Of a stretch of DNA of 42,144 bases, positions 17,280 through 27,036 are shown one piece after another. The translations under genes were made by a program, and so were the position numbers. The stretch lies in NCBI GenBank assembly GCA_030149295.1, contig JASBRV010000099.1:1-42144 (forward strand), written 5' to 3'. The stretch is from Bacteriovoracales bacterium (lineage in GTDB: Bacteria > Bdellovibrionota > Bacteriovoracia > Bacteriovoracales > Bacteriovoracaceae). The notes below the pieces were generated by a model that saw only the letters and a program-made list of their open reading frames with translations, was not told the DNA's origin and did no database searches. Position 1 is the first letter of the stretch. Every line of letters starts with the position of its first letter.

Positions 17280-19138
17280 GAATCCGACAAAACTTTTAAA
17301 ATATTCTTAGCAACCTTAGTGCTTACTCCTAAGGTTGAGACCACTTGGGAGACATCCAGTTTCCCTAGCTCTTCTGGTTTCATTTCAAGACGACTTAATA
17401 TTTGGTTTCGTGTTTTTGGCCCAACACCCTCAACTTGATCCAACCAACTAGTAAAAGTTCTCTTTTTCTCAGCTTTATGATGAAGCTTTCTAGAAAATCG
17501 GTGGGCCTCATCTCTCATTTGTGTCACTATACGAAAAAGAGATTTATTTTTAGAGAGAATATAGGGATTAGCCCGGTTAGGAATAAAGAGACGCTCTTCG
17601 CTTTTTGCAATTTCCGCTTCTTTAAAATTTCCTTTTGCCTTTGATTTGGCCACAGCACAAACAGGTATCGTTAAGCCTTTTTCTTTTAAGACCTCACAAA
17701 AGACACTTAGTTGCCCCTTTCCACCATCAACAATGAAGGCATCGGGAAGATCTCCATGTTCAATTCTTCTCTCAAGCACTTCCTTCATCATGGCAAAATC
17801 GTTATTGCCCTCATCTCTTGGTTGGAGGTGATAACTGCGGTAGGCTTTCTTATCCGGTCTTCCGTCACGAAAAACAATTTGTGATGCTGTCGGTGAAGCT
17901 CCTTGAAAAATTGCTATATCATAACACTCCAAAAGAACAGGTCTTTCTTTCATTCCCAAAAGTTCTTTGAGCTTATTTAGGCCCACGTAAACACTATCCT
18001 CATTTGTTACTCGTACTCTCTGAGTTTCTTTCGCGTGATCGTGAGTGAGTTTCATGAGGGAGGTAAAGTCGAAACCTTTAACTTTTGGAAGATGAACTTT
18101 AATTTTTGCTAGGCTCTTTAAAGCCTCTTGAAGAAGTTTATTATTAGCCCCACTAAATTCCGTCACGAGCCTTTCTGGGTAGGACTCATGTCCTTCGGCA
18201 TAGTATTGAAAAAGAAAGTTGATGACTTCAGCTTCAATATCTTCACCACAATCAACAACGGGAAAATGAAAGTTTTTATGCCCGAGAAGAAGTCCATTTC
18301 TAATGAGGTAAAGAGAAAGCTCGACTTCGATATCACCAACGTAATAAGCGACAATATCCACATCGCGCGCGCTTCCCACAATCTCTGCATTTTCTTGCGT
18401 ACTAAATTGAATGAAGTTTTCAAGAACTTCTAAATTATCGCGAAGGAGTGCCGCATGCTCAAACTCCTCTTTCTCTGCCAAGGAGAGCATTCTTTCTTTG
18501 AGAATTTTAATCGATTGTTCACCTTGGTTTTCAAAAAAATTAAGCGCGAGTCTTAAATCTTCCTCATATTTTCTTTCACTAATTTTTTCCACACAGGGAG
18601 CACTACATTGTTTAATTTGATAAAGAAGACACGGTTCTTTACGTGAGTTGAACTCTCTTAAATTACAATCTCTGAGCTGAAAAGATTTAACAATAATTCT
18701 TAAAACATCTGAGATATTGCTTCCATGAACAAAAGGCCCGTAAACTTTTTTTCCCTCAGTTCTTTTCACTTTTCTTTGATAGATCAATCGAGGATACGGC
18801 TCATTAAAATCGATAACCACATAAGGATAAGACTTATCGTCTCTCATCATAATATTGTATTTCGGACGATATTTCTTAATGAGATTATTCTCTAGAATCA
18901 AAGCCTCAGCCTCATTCTCAGTGAGGAAAAAGTCCAAATCTCTAATATGGCCGACAAGGATTTCCGTCTTAGGGGACTTCGCTCCCTTTTGAAAATAACT
19001 AGAGACCCTAGACTTCAAATCCTTTGCTTTACCGACATATAAGACTTTGCCACTACTTGAGCGCATAAGATAACAGCCAGGTTTACGTGGTAAACTCTTC
19101 GCTTTCTCCAATAATTTTAATATGATAGATGACTGCAT
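17276..19138 (-). CDS. uvrC: Excinuclease ABC subunit C
   Basis: UvrC makes both incisions around UvrAB-marked DNA lesions. Domains in order are GIY-YIG nuclease (GCYLM, then VLYVGKAKDLKSRVSSYF), a Cys-containing region, a UVR segment that binds UvrB (MLSLAEKEEFEHAALLRD), an RNase H-like nuclease (CYDIAIFQG, FIVDGGKGQLS) and a C-terminal helix-hairpin-helix pair. The ATG at 19138 places GCY at residue 21 as in homologues and gives 620 aa. An upstream in-frame TTG at 19207 would add 23 mainly charged residues, but its AAGGA abuts the codon. All catalytic motifs appear intact. Confidence 0.97.
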   Translation of the reverse strand: MQSSIILKLLEKAKSLPRKPGCYLMRSSSGKVLYVGKAKDLKSRVSSYFQKGAKSPKTEILVGHIRDLDFFLTENEAEALILENNLIKKYRPKYNIMMRDDKSYPYVVIDFNEPYPRLIYQRKVKRTEGKKVYGPFVHGSNISDVLRIIVKSFQLRDCNLREFNSRKEPCLLYQIKQCSAPCVEKISERKYEEDLRLALNFFENQGEQSIKILKERMLSLAEKEEFEHAALLRDNLEVLENFIQFSTQENAEIVGSARDVDIVAYYVGDIEVELSLYLIRNGLLLGHKNFHFPVVDCGEDIEAEVINFLFQYYAEGHESYPERLVTEFSGANNKLLQEALKSLAKIKVHLPKVKGFDFTSLMKLTHDHAKETQRVRVTNEDSVYVGLNKLKELLGMKERPVLLECYDIAIFQGASPTASQIVFRDGRPDKKAYRSYHLQPRDEGNNDFAMMKEVLERRIEHGDLPDAFIVDGGKGQLSVFCEVLKEKGLTIPVCAVAKSKAKGNFKEAEIAKSEERLFIPNRANPYILSKNKSLFRIVTQMRDEAHRFSRKLHHKAEKKRTFTSWLDQVEGVGPKTRNQILSRLEMKPEELGKLDVSQVVSTLGVSTKVAKNILKVLSDS

Positions 19139-19279
19139 ACCTTCTCTTTTACCTTCTTTTTCCCTTTTCTTTATGCGTCGCGAGTCGTCTTTACTTAGCT
19201 TCGACAATCCTTATACTTATCCTAGTATTTAACAGGAAAAGTCCTCGTTTTTTCCCATGCTATCATTTAAAGGATCCCC

Positions 19280-19699
19280 ATGAGTCAACTTGGTGTTGGT
19301 AAAGAAGTTCTCTCTTATTGTAATAAATGTAAACTCACATTGGCCCATCTCATAGTAACCATGAAGAGTGATACCACCATTGGTAAAGTTCAGTGCAAGA
19401 CTTGTACTGGAACTCATGCTTACAAGGACCCATCTGGTGTCAAAGCTTCAAAAACGAGACGAGGAAAAAAAGCGACAAAGAAAACGGCTTCAAAGGACTC
19501 TATCTCTGATATTTGGATGGACAAGGTTGCCTCATCGAGCAGCAAATCTCAGAAATACTCGATTAAAACGAAATTTGAATTAGGCGATATCATTGACCAT
19601 CCCAAGTTTGGGCCTGGAGTGATCGATAAGCTTATTGATGCTGATAAAATTCAAGTGATCTTTAGGCATGACATCAAGACTTTGATTCATAACCGTTAG
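19280..19699 (+). CDS. Zinc-ribbon protein with C-terminal Tudor-like domain
   Basis: The 139-aa protein starts with a zinc ribbon (Cys14/17 and Cys39/42). A Lys/Thr-rich basic linker follows (KTRRGKKATKKTASK). The end resembles the Tudor-like tail of UvrD/PcrA helicases (GDIIDHPKFGPGVIDKL, then IQVIFRHDIKTLIH). I recall this architecture as a conserved deltaproteobacterial protein of unknown role, which is not a database result. The domains suggest nucleic-acid or RNA-polymerase contact. It is a single gene with AAAGGA before the ATG and a strong terminator after it. Confidence 0.82.
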   Translation: MSQLGVGKEVLSYCNKCKLTLAHLIVTMKSDTTIGKVQCKTCTGTHAYKDPSGVKASKTRRGKKATKKTASKDSISDIWMDKVASSSSKSQKYSIKTKFELGDIIDHPKFGPGVIDKLIDADKIQVIFRHDIKTLIHNR

Positions 19700-19733
19700 G
19701 CACCGCGTTTTGGATGCCCAGTAGGCATTAAAA

Positions 19734-19763
19734 AAGGCTCCCTTCAGGAGCCTTTCTTTTTTT
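19734..19763. terminator. Bidirectional terminator
   Basis: An 8-bp stem AAGGCTCC/GGAGCCTT (19734-19741 and 19747-19754) is followed by TTCTTTTTTT on the plus strand and flanked by an A-run on the other side. It serves the zinc-ribbon gene and the convergent glycine-rich gene. Confidence 0.9.
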
Positions 19764-19783
19764 AATTTAAAAATTTTTTTGAA

Positions 19784-21433
19784 TTAGAAGCCAATTCCAG
19801 CCCAGCCGCCAATTGAGGCACCAGCACGAACTCCACCCATACCGTAAGGTGTTCCTCCAAAGAAACCACCATAGCCTGCACCACCGGCACCGTAACTGCC
19901 GTAGCCCCCCATTCCTTGGACGCCAAGTCCATAGGATTGACCGGCTTGAAGGTAATTATTGTAAAGTCCTTGAGCCGCAGCCTGACCCGCACGATAATTT
20001 CCTTGATTAATATAATTAGAAAATTGAGAGCGTGTCTGCTGTTGCTGATAAGCTTGCATTTGTTGTTGTTGCTGTTGTTGCCACCAGTTATTACCGCCCC
20101 AACCGCCGGTATTGCCCCAGTAACTTCCACTAGGATTCCAACCACCGTTAAAACCACCGCCGCCATTCATGCCGCCGCCGCCGTTGAAGCCACCATTAAA
20201 GCCTCCATTAAGACCACCGCCATGAAAACCGCCGTTGATGGGAGGAAAACCTCCACCTGTGCCAATTCCCATACCGCCGTTCCACATACCGGGACCACCA
20301 AAAGCCCATCCAGGAGTTCCCATATGGCCACCCATTCCGTAACCGCCTCCAGGCATACCAGCGCCAAAGCCACCAGCTCCTGGACAAGGTGCTGTGAAGC
20401 ACATAACTGCGCCACCACCAGCTCCGGGATAGCCTAGTCCGCCCCCAAAGCCTAGGTTGATTCCTCCACCTAAACCAGGATAAGGAAGACCCATTCCACC
20501 ACCTATATTGATGCCTCCGCCGATACCGATGCCACCACCGATACCGCCGCCGATACCCATTCCAGGCATACCGAAGCCACCACCGATACCCATTCCAGGC
20601 ATACCGCCACCCATGCCATAGCCCATACCGAAGCCGTTACCAAAACCGCCTCCAAAGCCACCACCGGGTAGTCCAAATCCTCCGCCAATACCGATACCAC
20701 CGCCGATACCCATTCCAGGCATGCCAAAACCACCACCCATTGGGTAGCCGCCCATTCCAAATCCAGGATAGCCAAGACCACCACCGATTTGAATGCCTCC
20801 ACCGATACCAATTCCAGGACCGCCAAAGCCGCCGCCAAATCCACCACCGACACCAAAGCCAGGTCCCATCATGCCGCCCATAAAGCCGGGACTAAAACCT
20901 GCACTAAGAAAAGGTGAACCAAAACCGCCGAAGCCATTTCCACCCATTCCACCAAAACCAGCGAAAGCTCCATAAGGTGAACCATTACAGCTCATAAGAC
21001 CTTCTGCTTGTTCAGGAAGAATAGGATTAGCTCCTCGAGTAATTGAGTAATCAAGATATGAATTAAAACGTGACGTACAGGCCGCATGTCCAGCTTCATA
21101 AGCTCCGGCCCATTCTTTTTGAGATTTATAAGCGTATCTTGCACCAACATAAGCTGAACCAAAAAGAGCAAGTGGTCCGGCAACAATTCCAAGAGCATCT
21201 ACCCATGGATTGGATTTTTCTTGCTGGCTAAAAAGACAATCAACACAATCCACATCAGCGCCACCGGCGATCTCAACGCGAAGACACGCACGATATTCAT
21301 CAGCGTAACGCACTCTTTCCTCTTCATCGGGGAACATTGTACGACAGGTATTATTGTCATAGGCAAGTGCCGTGTGCCCGAAGAGCAGCGCCATTAAAGA
21401 TTTAAGTAGTACAAACTTCTTGAGGTGACTCAT
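19784..21433 (-). CDS. Very glycine-rich secreted protein
   Basis: The 549-aa precursor has a signal peptide (…GHTALA). A Cys-containing N-terminal domain of about 120 residues follows (CVDC motif, then a short hydrophobic stretch). About 270 residues are then dominated by Gly with Met, Pro, Phe and Ile in short repeats such as MPGMGIGGG. A Gln-rich stretch (WWQQQQQQQ) and a Gly/Tyr/Ala tail end the protein. The start is the ATG at 21433, with GGAG 8 nt upstream; that GGAG lies inside the longer TTG-started frame. It could be a surface, matrix or adhesive protein. Internal DNA repeats make copy-number change likely. Confidence 0.8.
   Translation of the reverse strand: MSHLKKFVLLKSLMALLFGHTALAYDNNTCRTMFPDEEERVRYADEYRACLRVEIAGGADVDCVDCLFSQQEKSNPWVDALGIVAGPLALFGSAYVGARYAYKSQKEWAGAYEAGHAACTSRFNSYLDYSITRGANPILPEQAEGLMSCNGSPYGAFAGFGGMGGNGFGGFGSPFLSAGFSPGFMGGMMGPGFGVGGGFGGGFGGPGIGIGGGIQIGGGLGYPGFGMGGYPMGGGFGMPGMGIGGGIGIGGGFGLPGGGFGGGFGNGFGMGYGMGGGMPGMGIGGGFGMPGMGIGGGIGGGIGIGGGINIGGGMGLPYPGLGGGINLGFGGGLGYPGAGGGAVMCFTAPCPGAGGFGAGMPGGGYGMGGHMGTPGWAFGGPGMWNGGMGIGTGGGFPPINGGFHGGGLNGGFNGGFNGGGGMNGGGGFNGGWNPSGSYWGNTGGWGGNNWWQQQQQQQMQAYQQQQTRSQFSNYINQGNYRAGQAAAQGLYNNYLQAGQSYGLGVQGMGGYGSYGAGGAGYGGFFGGTPYGMGGVRAGASIGGWAGIGF
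20551..20722 (-). repeat. Three direct copies within the glycine-rich gene
   Basis: A 19-bp sequence (plus strand CGATACCCATTCCAGGCAT) recurs at 20551-20569, 20584-20602 and 20704-20722 within many less exact copies. It encodes the MPGMGIG unit. Confidence 0.8.
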
Positions 21434-21545
21434 AGTCTTCTCCAAATATTCTTCACCAATCGGATTTAATCCGCTTCATCTCAATCGAATTATCGGTGAG
21501 ATAGAGAAATTACTTTAGGCAAAGCTTTAAAGTTGACTTAAATCA

Positions 21546-21574
21546 TTGAAATTATGAACTAAAAAGGTCATAAA
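21546..21574 (+). promoter_or_regulatory. Possible promoter giving a leaderless mRNA
   Basis: TTGAAA (21546-21551), a 17-bp spacer and CATAAA (21569-21574) place the transcription start at about the A of the ATG at 21582. That start codon has no Shine-Dalgarno (the upstream bases are CCTCCC). Confidence 0.45.
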
Positions 21575-21581
21575 CCTCCCT

Positions 21582-22169
21582 ATGATAACTGACCACTGGC
21601 TCAGCTGGGCCCTTCTTATCGCTTTTCTTCTCTTTCTCGCCTACACCTTAATAGTAGTGAAAGAAGAAAAAGCTAGTTTTCGAGACTCTGCTAAGGAATT
21701 TGTTTTTCACCAATATTCCTTTCAAGTGCCTAGTTGGTGGGGGCTTATTGAAGAAAAAGAAAACCTTATCAGGTGGCAACGAACAGATACCCGCTACGAT
21801 TGGGAAGCGAAGCTTGAAAGAGAGGAGAGCTTAAACACAAAAATCTCAATAGAAGAAGATTTCAAAAATCGAATTGAAGGTCTTGAATTGATTTTTGATC
21901 TCGATAGTAGCGATATCCTCATGCCAGGTGATTTCAAGGACCGCAAAGAAGTTAAAGAAGGTGATCTTGAGATTGTTCGCATTGAAGGAACGGCAACCCA
22001 AAAAGGCACTGAGCGCTGCTATTTCGATGCCTTTCTTTTTAGAGATCTCAAGCGGGGTGAAACCCTCTTCGCCTCAAGCCACTCTAGTGTCCTCAATGGG
22101 CTGGTTGAAGGGCCTTACTTCGAAGAGATGATCAAATCTGCGAAATGGTCCCAAAAGGTTCTAGGTTGA
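21582..22169 (+). CDS. Single-span membrane protein, unknown function
   Basis: The 195-aa protein has one N-terminal membrane segment (WALLIAFLLFLAYTLIVV). A charged, mainly beta domain of about 165 residues follows, probably on the outer side of the inner membrane. No family was recognised. It is divergent from the glycine-rich gene and is followed on the same strand by a small secreted protein. No Shine-Dalgarno is present; see the predicted leaderless promoter. Confidence 0.7.
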   Translation: MITDHWLSWALLIAFLLFLAYTLIVVKEEKASFRDSAKEFVFHQYSFQVPSWWGLIEEKENLIRWQRTDTRYDWEAKLEREESLNTKISIEEDFKNRIEGLELIFDLDSSDILMPGDFKDRKEVKEGDLEIVRIEGTATQKGTERCYFDAFLFRDLKRGETLFASSHSSVLNGLVEGPYFEEMIKSAKWSQKVLG

Positions 22170-22255
22170 GTTTGGTTACTTTTTTACAAGACAACTACCC
22201 CTTTAGCTAATTAACTGATAACAACCACCTCAATGCGTTTTAAAGAGGATTTATC

Positions 22256-22591
22256 ATGAAAAAACTGGCCCTATTAGCAGCTCTTTTGTCTGCGCCTACT
22301 TTTGCTGAAGTTCAGTGTTATTACCGATTCACAGACAGCACGATTACGATCACTCCACAGATGAAAGTGAATGCTTGCACGGCAGATTTTATTTGGGGAG
22401 CAGACAACGTTTGTTTCACAGGAAGTGCAAAATCACTAGCTAAAGAAATTAATAAAGGAACTTACTCATGGGAAAGCTCAGGCTTAAGCGTACGTGAAGC
22501 TGAAGTTCTTGATAAAGACTCTGTTCATTATAAAGGAGTTGATGCTCAAAGCTTTTTCGCTTCCACGAGAACAATTTATCGTTGCCAATAA
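22256..22591 (+). CDS. Small secreted protein with four cysteines
   Basis: The 111-aa precursor has a clear signal peptide ending SAPTFA and a mature domain of about 94 residues. Four Cys (in QCYYRF, NACTAD, NVCFTG and at the penultimate position) suggest two disulfides. GAGG precedes the ATG. A strong terminator follows, so this is probably an independent unit. Function unknown. Confidence 0.75.
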   Translation: MKKLALLAALLSAPTFAEVQCYYRFTDSTITITPQMKVNACTADFIWGADNVCFTGSAKSLAKEINKGTYSWESSGLSVREAEVLDKDSVHYKGVDAQSFFASTRTIYRCQ

Positions 22592-22610
22592 AAAAGTAAA
22601 TGAAGACATA

Positions 22611-22641
22611 AAAAAACCCCTCATTAAAGAGGGGTTTTTTT
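22611..22641. terminator. Bidirectional terminator
   Basis: A perfect 12-bp stem (22611-22622 with 22629-22640, core ACCCCTC/GAGGGGT) with a 6-nt loop and A/T runs on both sides. It serves the small secreted protein and the convergent DUF507-like gene. Confidence 0.9.
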
Positions 22642-22661
22642 GATCAATCTTTAAGAAGGTT

Positions 22662-23108
22662 TTAGTTCTTTTTAGTTGAGAAGGTACGAATTTTAGAAAC
22701 CAGAAATTGGTGAATTTCTTCATCTGTTCCAAAAACGTCATCAATCATTTCACAGTCCATTAAGAATTTTGTCATTCTTAAAGCCGTTTCATGAAGGCTT
22801 TCTACCAAATAGAGACCAGAAATATTCTCGCCAGAAAAACCTTTAATGATTTCTTTTCTCGCATGGTTAAACATTTCAGATTCTGTGACATCCTCAGGGA
22901 GGTTGTCCGCACCCATTTTATCTTCAACTTCTTCAATTGCTTGATCGCGGATATCTTCGTCAGTCGCGAAACTTACCCCGTATTCCGTGGCCATGGCGTC
23001 AGCCAATGCCTCACGCTTGTCTATGTCGAACTCAATCATTTTTGCTTCTGCCAACAAATTGATGGTGTACGCAGCAAGAGTTCTGAGCGTGTCAAAATCA
23101 GTTCTCAT
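22662..23108 (-). CDS. DUF507-like protein
   Basis: The 148-aa cytoplasmic, acidic, helical protein resembles DUF507 proteins, with two related segments. The first is AAYTINLLAEAKMIEF with YGVSFATDEDIRDQAIEEVE, and the second is HETALRMTKFLMDCEMID with GTDEEIHQFLVSKIRTF. The function of the family is unknown. The start was set at ATG 23108, with AGGA 7 nt upstream; a GTG two codons earlier is less likely. It lies downstream of murJ but is divergently placed relative to hppA. Confidence 0.65.
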   Translation of the reverse strand: MRTDFDTLRTLAAYTINLLAEAKMIEFDIDKREALADAMATEYGVSFATDEDIRDQAIEEVEDKMGADNLPEDVTESEMFNHARKEIIKGFSGENISGLYLVESLHETALRMTKFLMDCEMIDDVFGTDEEIHQFLVSKIRTFSTKKN

Positions 23109-23214
23109 GAACACATCCTAACTTCTGTGACCCAAAGGGTTAACTTAAATACTACCGTCAGTCTATCGAATTGGTCAGCTTCCTACAAGAAGATAGTTTA
23201 CTAAAAACAACAAT

Positions 23215-24810
23215 TTATTTCTTTCTGATCACCTTTTTGAGCAAACTCAATTCCCCCATTACGGAAAGTAATAGAAAATAAGTAACGCCTCCTGCCAGAG
23301 AAATGGCAACGAAAGAGACAAGCTTGGAAAGTAATTTTGCGTCCATGTGAAAAAAACTTTGAGAAAGGTATTCCGTCATTAGTCCACAAGCCAAACCTGC
23401 AATCAGAATTTTTAAGAGACGCAGTGGAAAGAAGAAACCAAGGCCGAGATTGAGATGGCGAGAAAGGAAGAGGCCTTGCAGTGCACAATTTAAAAGCATG
23501 GAAAGGCTGGTTCCAAGGGCAAGAACAGCATAACCATATTCAGGGACAAGTAAAAAACAAAAGATGATATTCACCGTGATACAAAAAACAGAAATCATCA
23601 CAGGGATCTTAGGCCTATCTAAAGCAAAGAACGAAGGAGCAAAAATCTTATAAAGGCCATAAAAAGGCAGACCCCACAAATATTGCTTGAGGGCCAAAGC
23701 TGAATTCATCGAGTCCGATCTTGTGAAGGCTCCACGCTCAAAAATAATATTTACACTCTCCAAATCCAAGGCGAGCATCAGAGCAAAAGCAGGTGCAATC
23801 AGTAACCAACTCATTTGATAACTAGTAGAGAGAATGGAGCGTGCCTCCTCATTCTCTCCCTTTTTAAGTGCTTCGGAGAAGTGAACCAAGTTCGACCCGG
23901 CGATAGAGACACTAAGAATCCCAACGGGAAATTGAAAAAGTCTAAAGGCATAAGTCAGCCAAGAAACAGCCCCAATTTGAGTGCCAGTAGCAAGAATGGT
24001 CGTCACAAGGATATTTATTTGAGTTGCCGCAATCCCTACGGTCCCGATCCCGAGGCGATTGAGAATTTTCCCTGTCCACTCATTTTTAAAGGAGAAGACT
24101 CCGGTTGGCGCATACCTCTTATGAAAGAGAAGAGGGATCTGCAAAAGCATCTGAAAAACACCACCAAACAACACTCCTAGGGCGAGGGCCAAAGCAGGGT
24201 GAGCCCCTTTTTCCTCAAGCACGGGCGGAAGGAAAATCATGGAAAGAATCATGACGACATTAAAAAGCGCAGGCGCTAAGGCTGGCACAAAGAACATCTT
24301 TAAGGTATTGAGCGCCCCCATAAAAAGAGCTGCTAAAGAAATTAAAGTAAGAAAAGGCGCCATGATTCTCACCATTTGAATAGTGAGTTCAAACCTCTCT
24401 GGATCTGCAGTAAACTCTGCATCTGTCATCAATTGAACAACTTCAGGAGCAAATACAATAACCCCAGTACAAATGATCCCTGTTATAAGCAAAAGAACTA
24501 CGGCCATGGACCAAAGAAGTGTCCTGGCTTCTTTGTCACCCAAGCTTCTCACTTTTGTGAAAACGGGAACAAAAGCCGAACTAAAAGCCCCCTCTGCAAA
24601 TAGATCGCGCAGCATATTGGGGATGCGATAGGCTACTGTAAAAGCATCAGTAATCCCCGAAGCACCAAAAGTTGCGGCCATCACTTGTTCGCGCACAAGG
24701 CCAAGGATGCGACTTGAGAAAGTTGCCAAAGCCATCTTTAACGTCGAAAAAATCAGCGACTTATTCTTGCCACCTGAGGGTAACTTGCCCGGAGCGTTAT
24801 CGTGAGTCAA
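23215..24810 (-). CDS. murJ: Lipid II flippase MurJ
   Basis: MurJ moves lipid-linked peptidoglycan precursor across the inner membrane. The 531-aa protein has about 14 membrane segments and the family signatures SRILGLVREQVMAATFG, DAFTVAYRIPNMLRDLFAEG and AFSSAFVPVF. The start is a TTG at 24810, because later ATGs would remove conserved residues. Only a weak AAGG lies 10 nt upstream. Length matches the family. Confidence 0.97.
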   Translation of the reverse strand: MTHDNAPGKLPSGGKNKSLIFSTLKMALATFSSRILGLVREQVMAATFGASGITDAFTVAYRIPNMLRDLFAEGAFSSAFVPVFTKVRSLGDKEARTLLWSMAVVLLLITGIICTGVIVFAPEVVQLMTDAEFTADPERFELTIQMVRIMAPFLTLISLAALFMGALNTLKMFFVPALAPALFNVVMILSMIFLPPVLEEKGAHPALALALGVLFGGVFQMLLQIPLLFHKRYAPTGVFSFKNEWTGKILNRLGIGTVGIAATQINILVTTILATGTQIGAVSWLTYAFRLFQFPVGILSVSIAGSNLVHFSEALKKGENEEARSILSTSYQMSWLLIAPAFALMLALDLESVNIIFERGAFTRSDSMNSALALKQYLWGLPFYGLYKIFAPSFFALDRPKIPVMISVFCITVNIIFCFLLVPEYGYAVLALGTSLSMLLNCALQGLFLSRHLNLGLGFFFPLRLLKILIAGLACGLMTEYLSQSFFHMDAKLLSKLVSFVAISLAGGVTYFLLLSVMGELSLLKKVIRKK

Positions 24811-24970
24811 AAAAGCCCAACCTTTAAATTAAAGTTTTACGCATCTTAGCGCCTATGATAATTCTACACGACTATTATTGTTATGTTTTAACGAATTTAA
24901 AAGTTCACCGGACTTTAGTTCTCAATATTAACTGTCTTATTCAGACTGTCACGAAAAGGAGTTGGTTCTA

Positions 24971-26986
24971 ATGGAATCGTCACTAAGTTTTCTAACCTAT
25001 AGCCCAATCGTTGGTGCCATTGGTTTCGCTTTCGCGCTCGTCACGTATATGTGGGTCGCTAAGCAACCTGCTGGTAACGCAAAAATGACTGGTATTGCTT
25101 CCCTTATTGAAGATGGAGCCATGACTTTCCTCAAAAAGGAATACACCATTCTTCTAGTTTTTCTTGCCGTTGTCACAGCTCTTCTCGCTGTAAAACTTAG
25201 TGGCAACACTGCAATCTGTTATATTATTGGAGCCTTCTCATCAATGCTTTGTGGCTGGATCGGAATGAAAGCAGCTACTAAAGCCAACGTAAGAACAGCA
25301 GAAGCTGCTGCTCAAAGTGGTCAAGGTAAAGCTCTTTCTGTTGCCTTCTATGGTGGTTCAGTAATGGGTATGGCCGTTGGTTCTGTTGGCCTTATGGGTG
25401 TAGCCCTTCTTTATAAATGGCTTTCAGGCACTCCTACTATTGAAGCTCTTAACGGCTTCGCCATGGGTGCTTCTTCAATTGCTCTTTTTGCTCGTGTTGG
25501 TGGTGGTATTTATACAAAGGCCGCTGACGTAGGTGCTGACCTTGTTGGTAAGGTTGAAGCTGGTATTCCAGAAGACGATCCACGTAACCCTGCAACGATT
25601 GCTGACAACGTTGGTGATAACGTTGGTGACACTGCTGGTATGGGTGCTGACATCTTCGAATCCTATGTTGGTTCCGTTATCGCAACCATGTTTATTGGCT
25701 CAACTTATGCTGCTGCAACTGGTGCGGTTATTCTTCCTCTAATCATCATCACCATTGGCCTCATCGCTTCTGTGATCGGAATTCTCTCTATGCAAGCCCT
25801 CAAGGGATTTGATCCAGCATGGGCCCTTCGTCTTGCTCCAGTTGTTGGACTTGTTGGTCTTTTTGCTGGTTCATACTTTGCCGTTAACAATATGGCTTTT
25901 TCTGCTGGCGCCTTTGGTCCTGGAACTTCAGCCATGGGTCCATTCTATGCCATGGTTCTTGGATCACTCGTTGGTCTATTTATTGGTCTAGCAACTGAGT
26001 ACTACACCGCTGGTGAGTTTGCTCCCGTTAAGAAAGTTGCTCTTGCTGGTAAAACTGGTCCTGCAACAAATATCATCGCTGGTCTTGCTGTTGGTATGTA
26101 CTCTTGTATTCCTGCCATTCTTCTTATCTGCGTTGGTATCTACTTCGCTAATATGTTTGCTGGTCTTTATGGAATCGGTATCGCTGCCGTTGGTATGCTT
26201 GCCACTGTTGGTGTTACGATGACTGTTGATGCTTACGGACCAATCTCTGACAACGCCGGTGGTATCGCTGAGATGTCTGAGCTAGGACCTGAAGTTAGAG
26301 CAATTACTGACGGACTTGATTCTATCGGAAACACTACTGCTGCGGTTGGAAAAGGTTTTGCGATTGGCTCGGCTGCTCTTACAGCACTCGCTATGTTCTC
26401 TGCTTACTCCGCTGCTGTTAATCTTGAGACAATCAACATCATGACTCCACAAGTTGTGATTGGTCTATTCATTGGTGGTGTTCTTCCTTTCTATGTTGGT
26501 GCTAACACTATGAGCTCAGTTGGTTCTGCTGCTCAGGAAATGGTTGAAGAAGTTCGTCGTCAATTTCGTGAAATTCCTGGGATTATGGAAGGAACAGGAA
26601 AACCAGACACTCAAAAGTGTGTGGCCATTGCAACAACTGCTTCTCTTAAAGAAATGATCGCTCCAGGTCTTACTGCAGTACTTGCTCCCGTTGTCGTTGG
26701 TTTTGTCCTCGGTAAGGAAGCTCTTGGTGGTATGCTTGCTGGTGCAACTGTGACTGGTGTTCTTCTTGCTCTTTTCATGGCAAACGCTGGTGGTGCTTGG
26801 GATAACGCTAAGAAAGCCATCGAGCAAGGTCACGTTGAAGGTGAAAAGAAAGGTACAGAAGCTCACAAAGCTGCTGTTACTGGTGACACTGTAGGGGATC
26901 CCTTCAAAGATACTTCAGGCCCAGCAATGAACATCCTCGTTAAGCTTATGAGTATTGTTGCCCTAGTTATTGCACCACTACTTTAA
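24971..26986 (+). CDS. hppA: Membrane-bound ion-translocating pyrophosphatase
   Basis: The enzyme hydrolyses PPi and pumps H+ and/or Na+ across the inner membrane. The 671-aa protein is highly hydrophobic, with about 16 membrane segments. The PPi site is clear: [20 protein letters not shown], then [19 protein letters not shown], and later [22 protein letters not shown] at residues 453-458 has Ala where K+-independent enzymes have Lys, which points to the K+-dependent class. H+ versus Na+ specificity is not decided. The start is ATG 24971, with AAGGAG 9 nt upstream. Codon use is strongly biased, suggesting high expression. Confidence 0.97.
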   Translation: MESSLSFLTYSPIVGAIGFAFALVTYMWVAKQPAGNAKMTGIASLIEDGAMTFLKKEYTILLVFLAVVTALLAVKLSGNTAICYIIGAFSSMLCGWIGMKAATKANVRTAEAAAQSGQGKALSVAFYGGSVMGMAVGSVGLMGVALLYKWLSGTPTIEALNGFAMGASSIALFARVGGGIYTKAADVGADLVGKVEAGIPEDDPRNPATIADNVGDNVGDTAGMGADIFESYVGSVIATMFIGSTYAAATGAVILPLIIITIGLIASVIGILSMQALKGFDPAWALRLAPVVGLVGLFAGSYFAVNNMAFSAGAFGPGTSAMGPFYAMVLGSLVGLFIGLATEYYTAGEFAPVKKVALAGKTGPATNIIAGLAVGMYSCIPAILLICVGIYFANMFAGLYGIGIAAVGMLATVGVTMTVDAYGPISDNAGGIAEMSELGPEVRAITDGLDSIGNTTAAVGKGFAIGSAALTALAMFSAYSAAVNLETINIMTPQVVIGLFIGGVLPFYVGANTMSSVGSAAQEMVEEVRRQFREIPGIMEGTGKPDTQKCVAIATTASLKEMIAPGLTAVLAPVVVGFVLGKEALGGMLAGATVTGVLLALFMANAGGAWDNAKKAIEQGHVEGEKKGTEAHKAAVTGDTVGDPFKDTSGPAMNILVKLMSIVALVIAPLL

Positions 26987-27036
26987 AAAAGTCACTTAAC
27001 TGGCATAACGTCAGGTAAATTTATCATTAAAGGTTT

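Noticed and set aside
19916..20437. Plus-strand open frame of 173 codons opposite the glycine-rich gene
   Set aside because: Low-complexity antisense shadow caused by GC-rich third positions and repeats; no ribosome-binding site and the minus-strand frame has a signal peptide.
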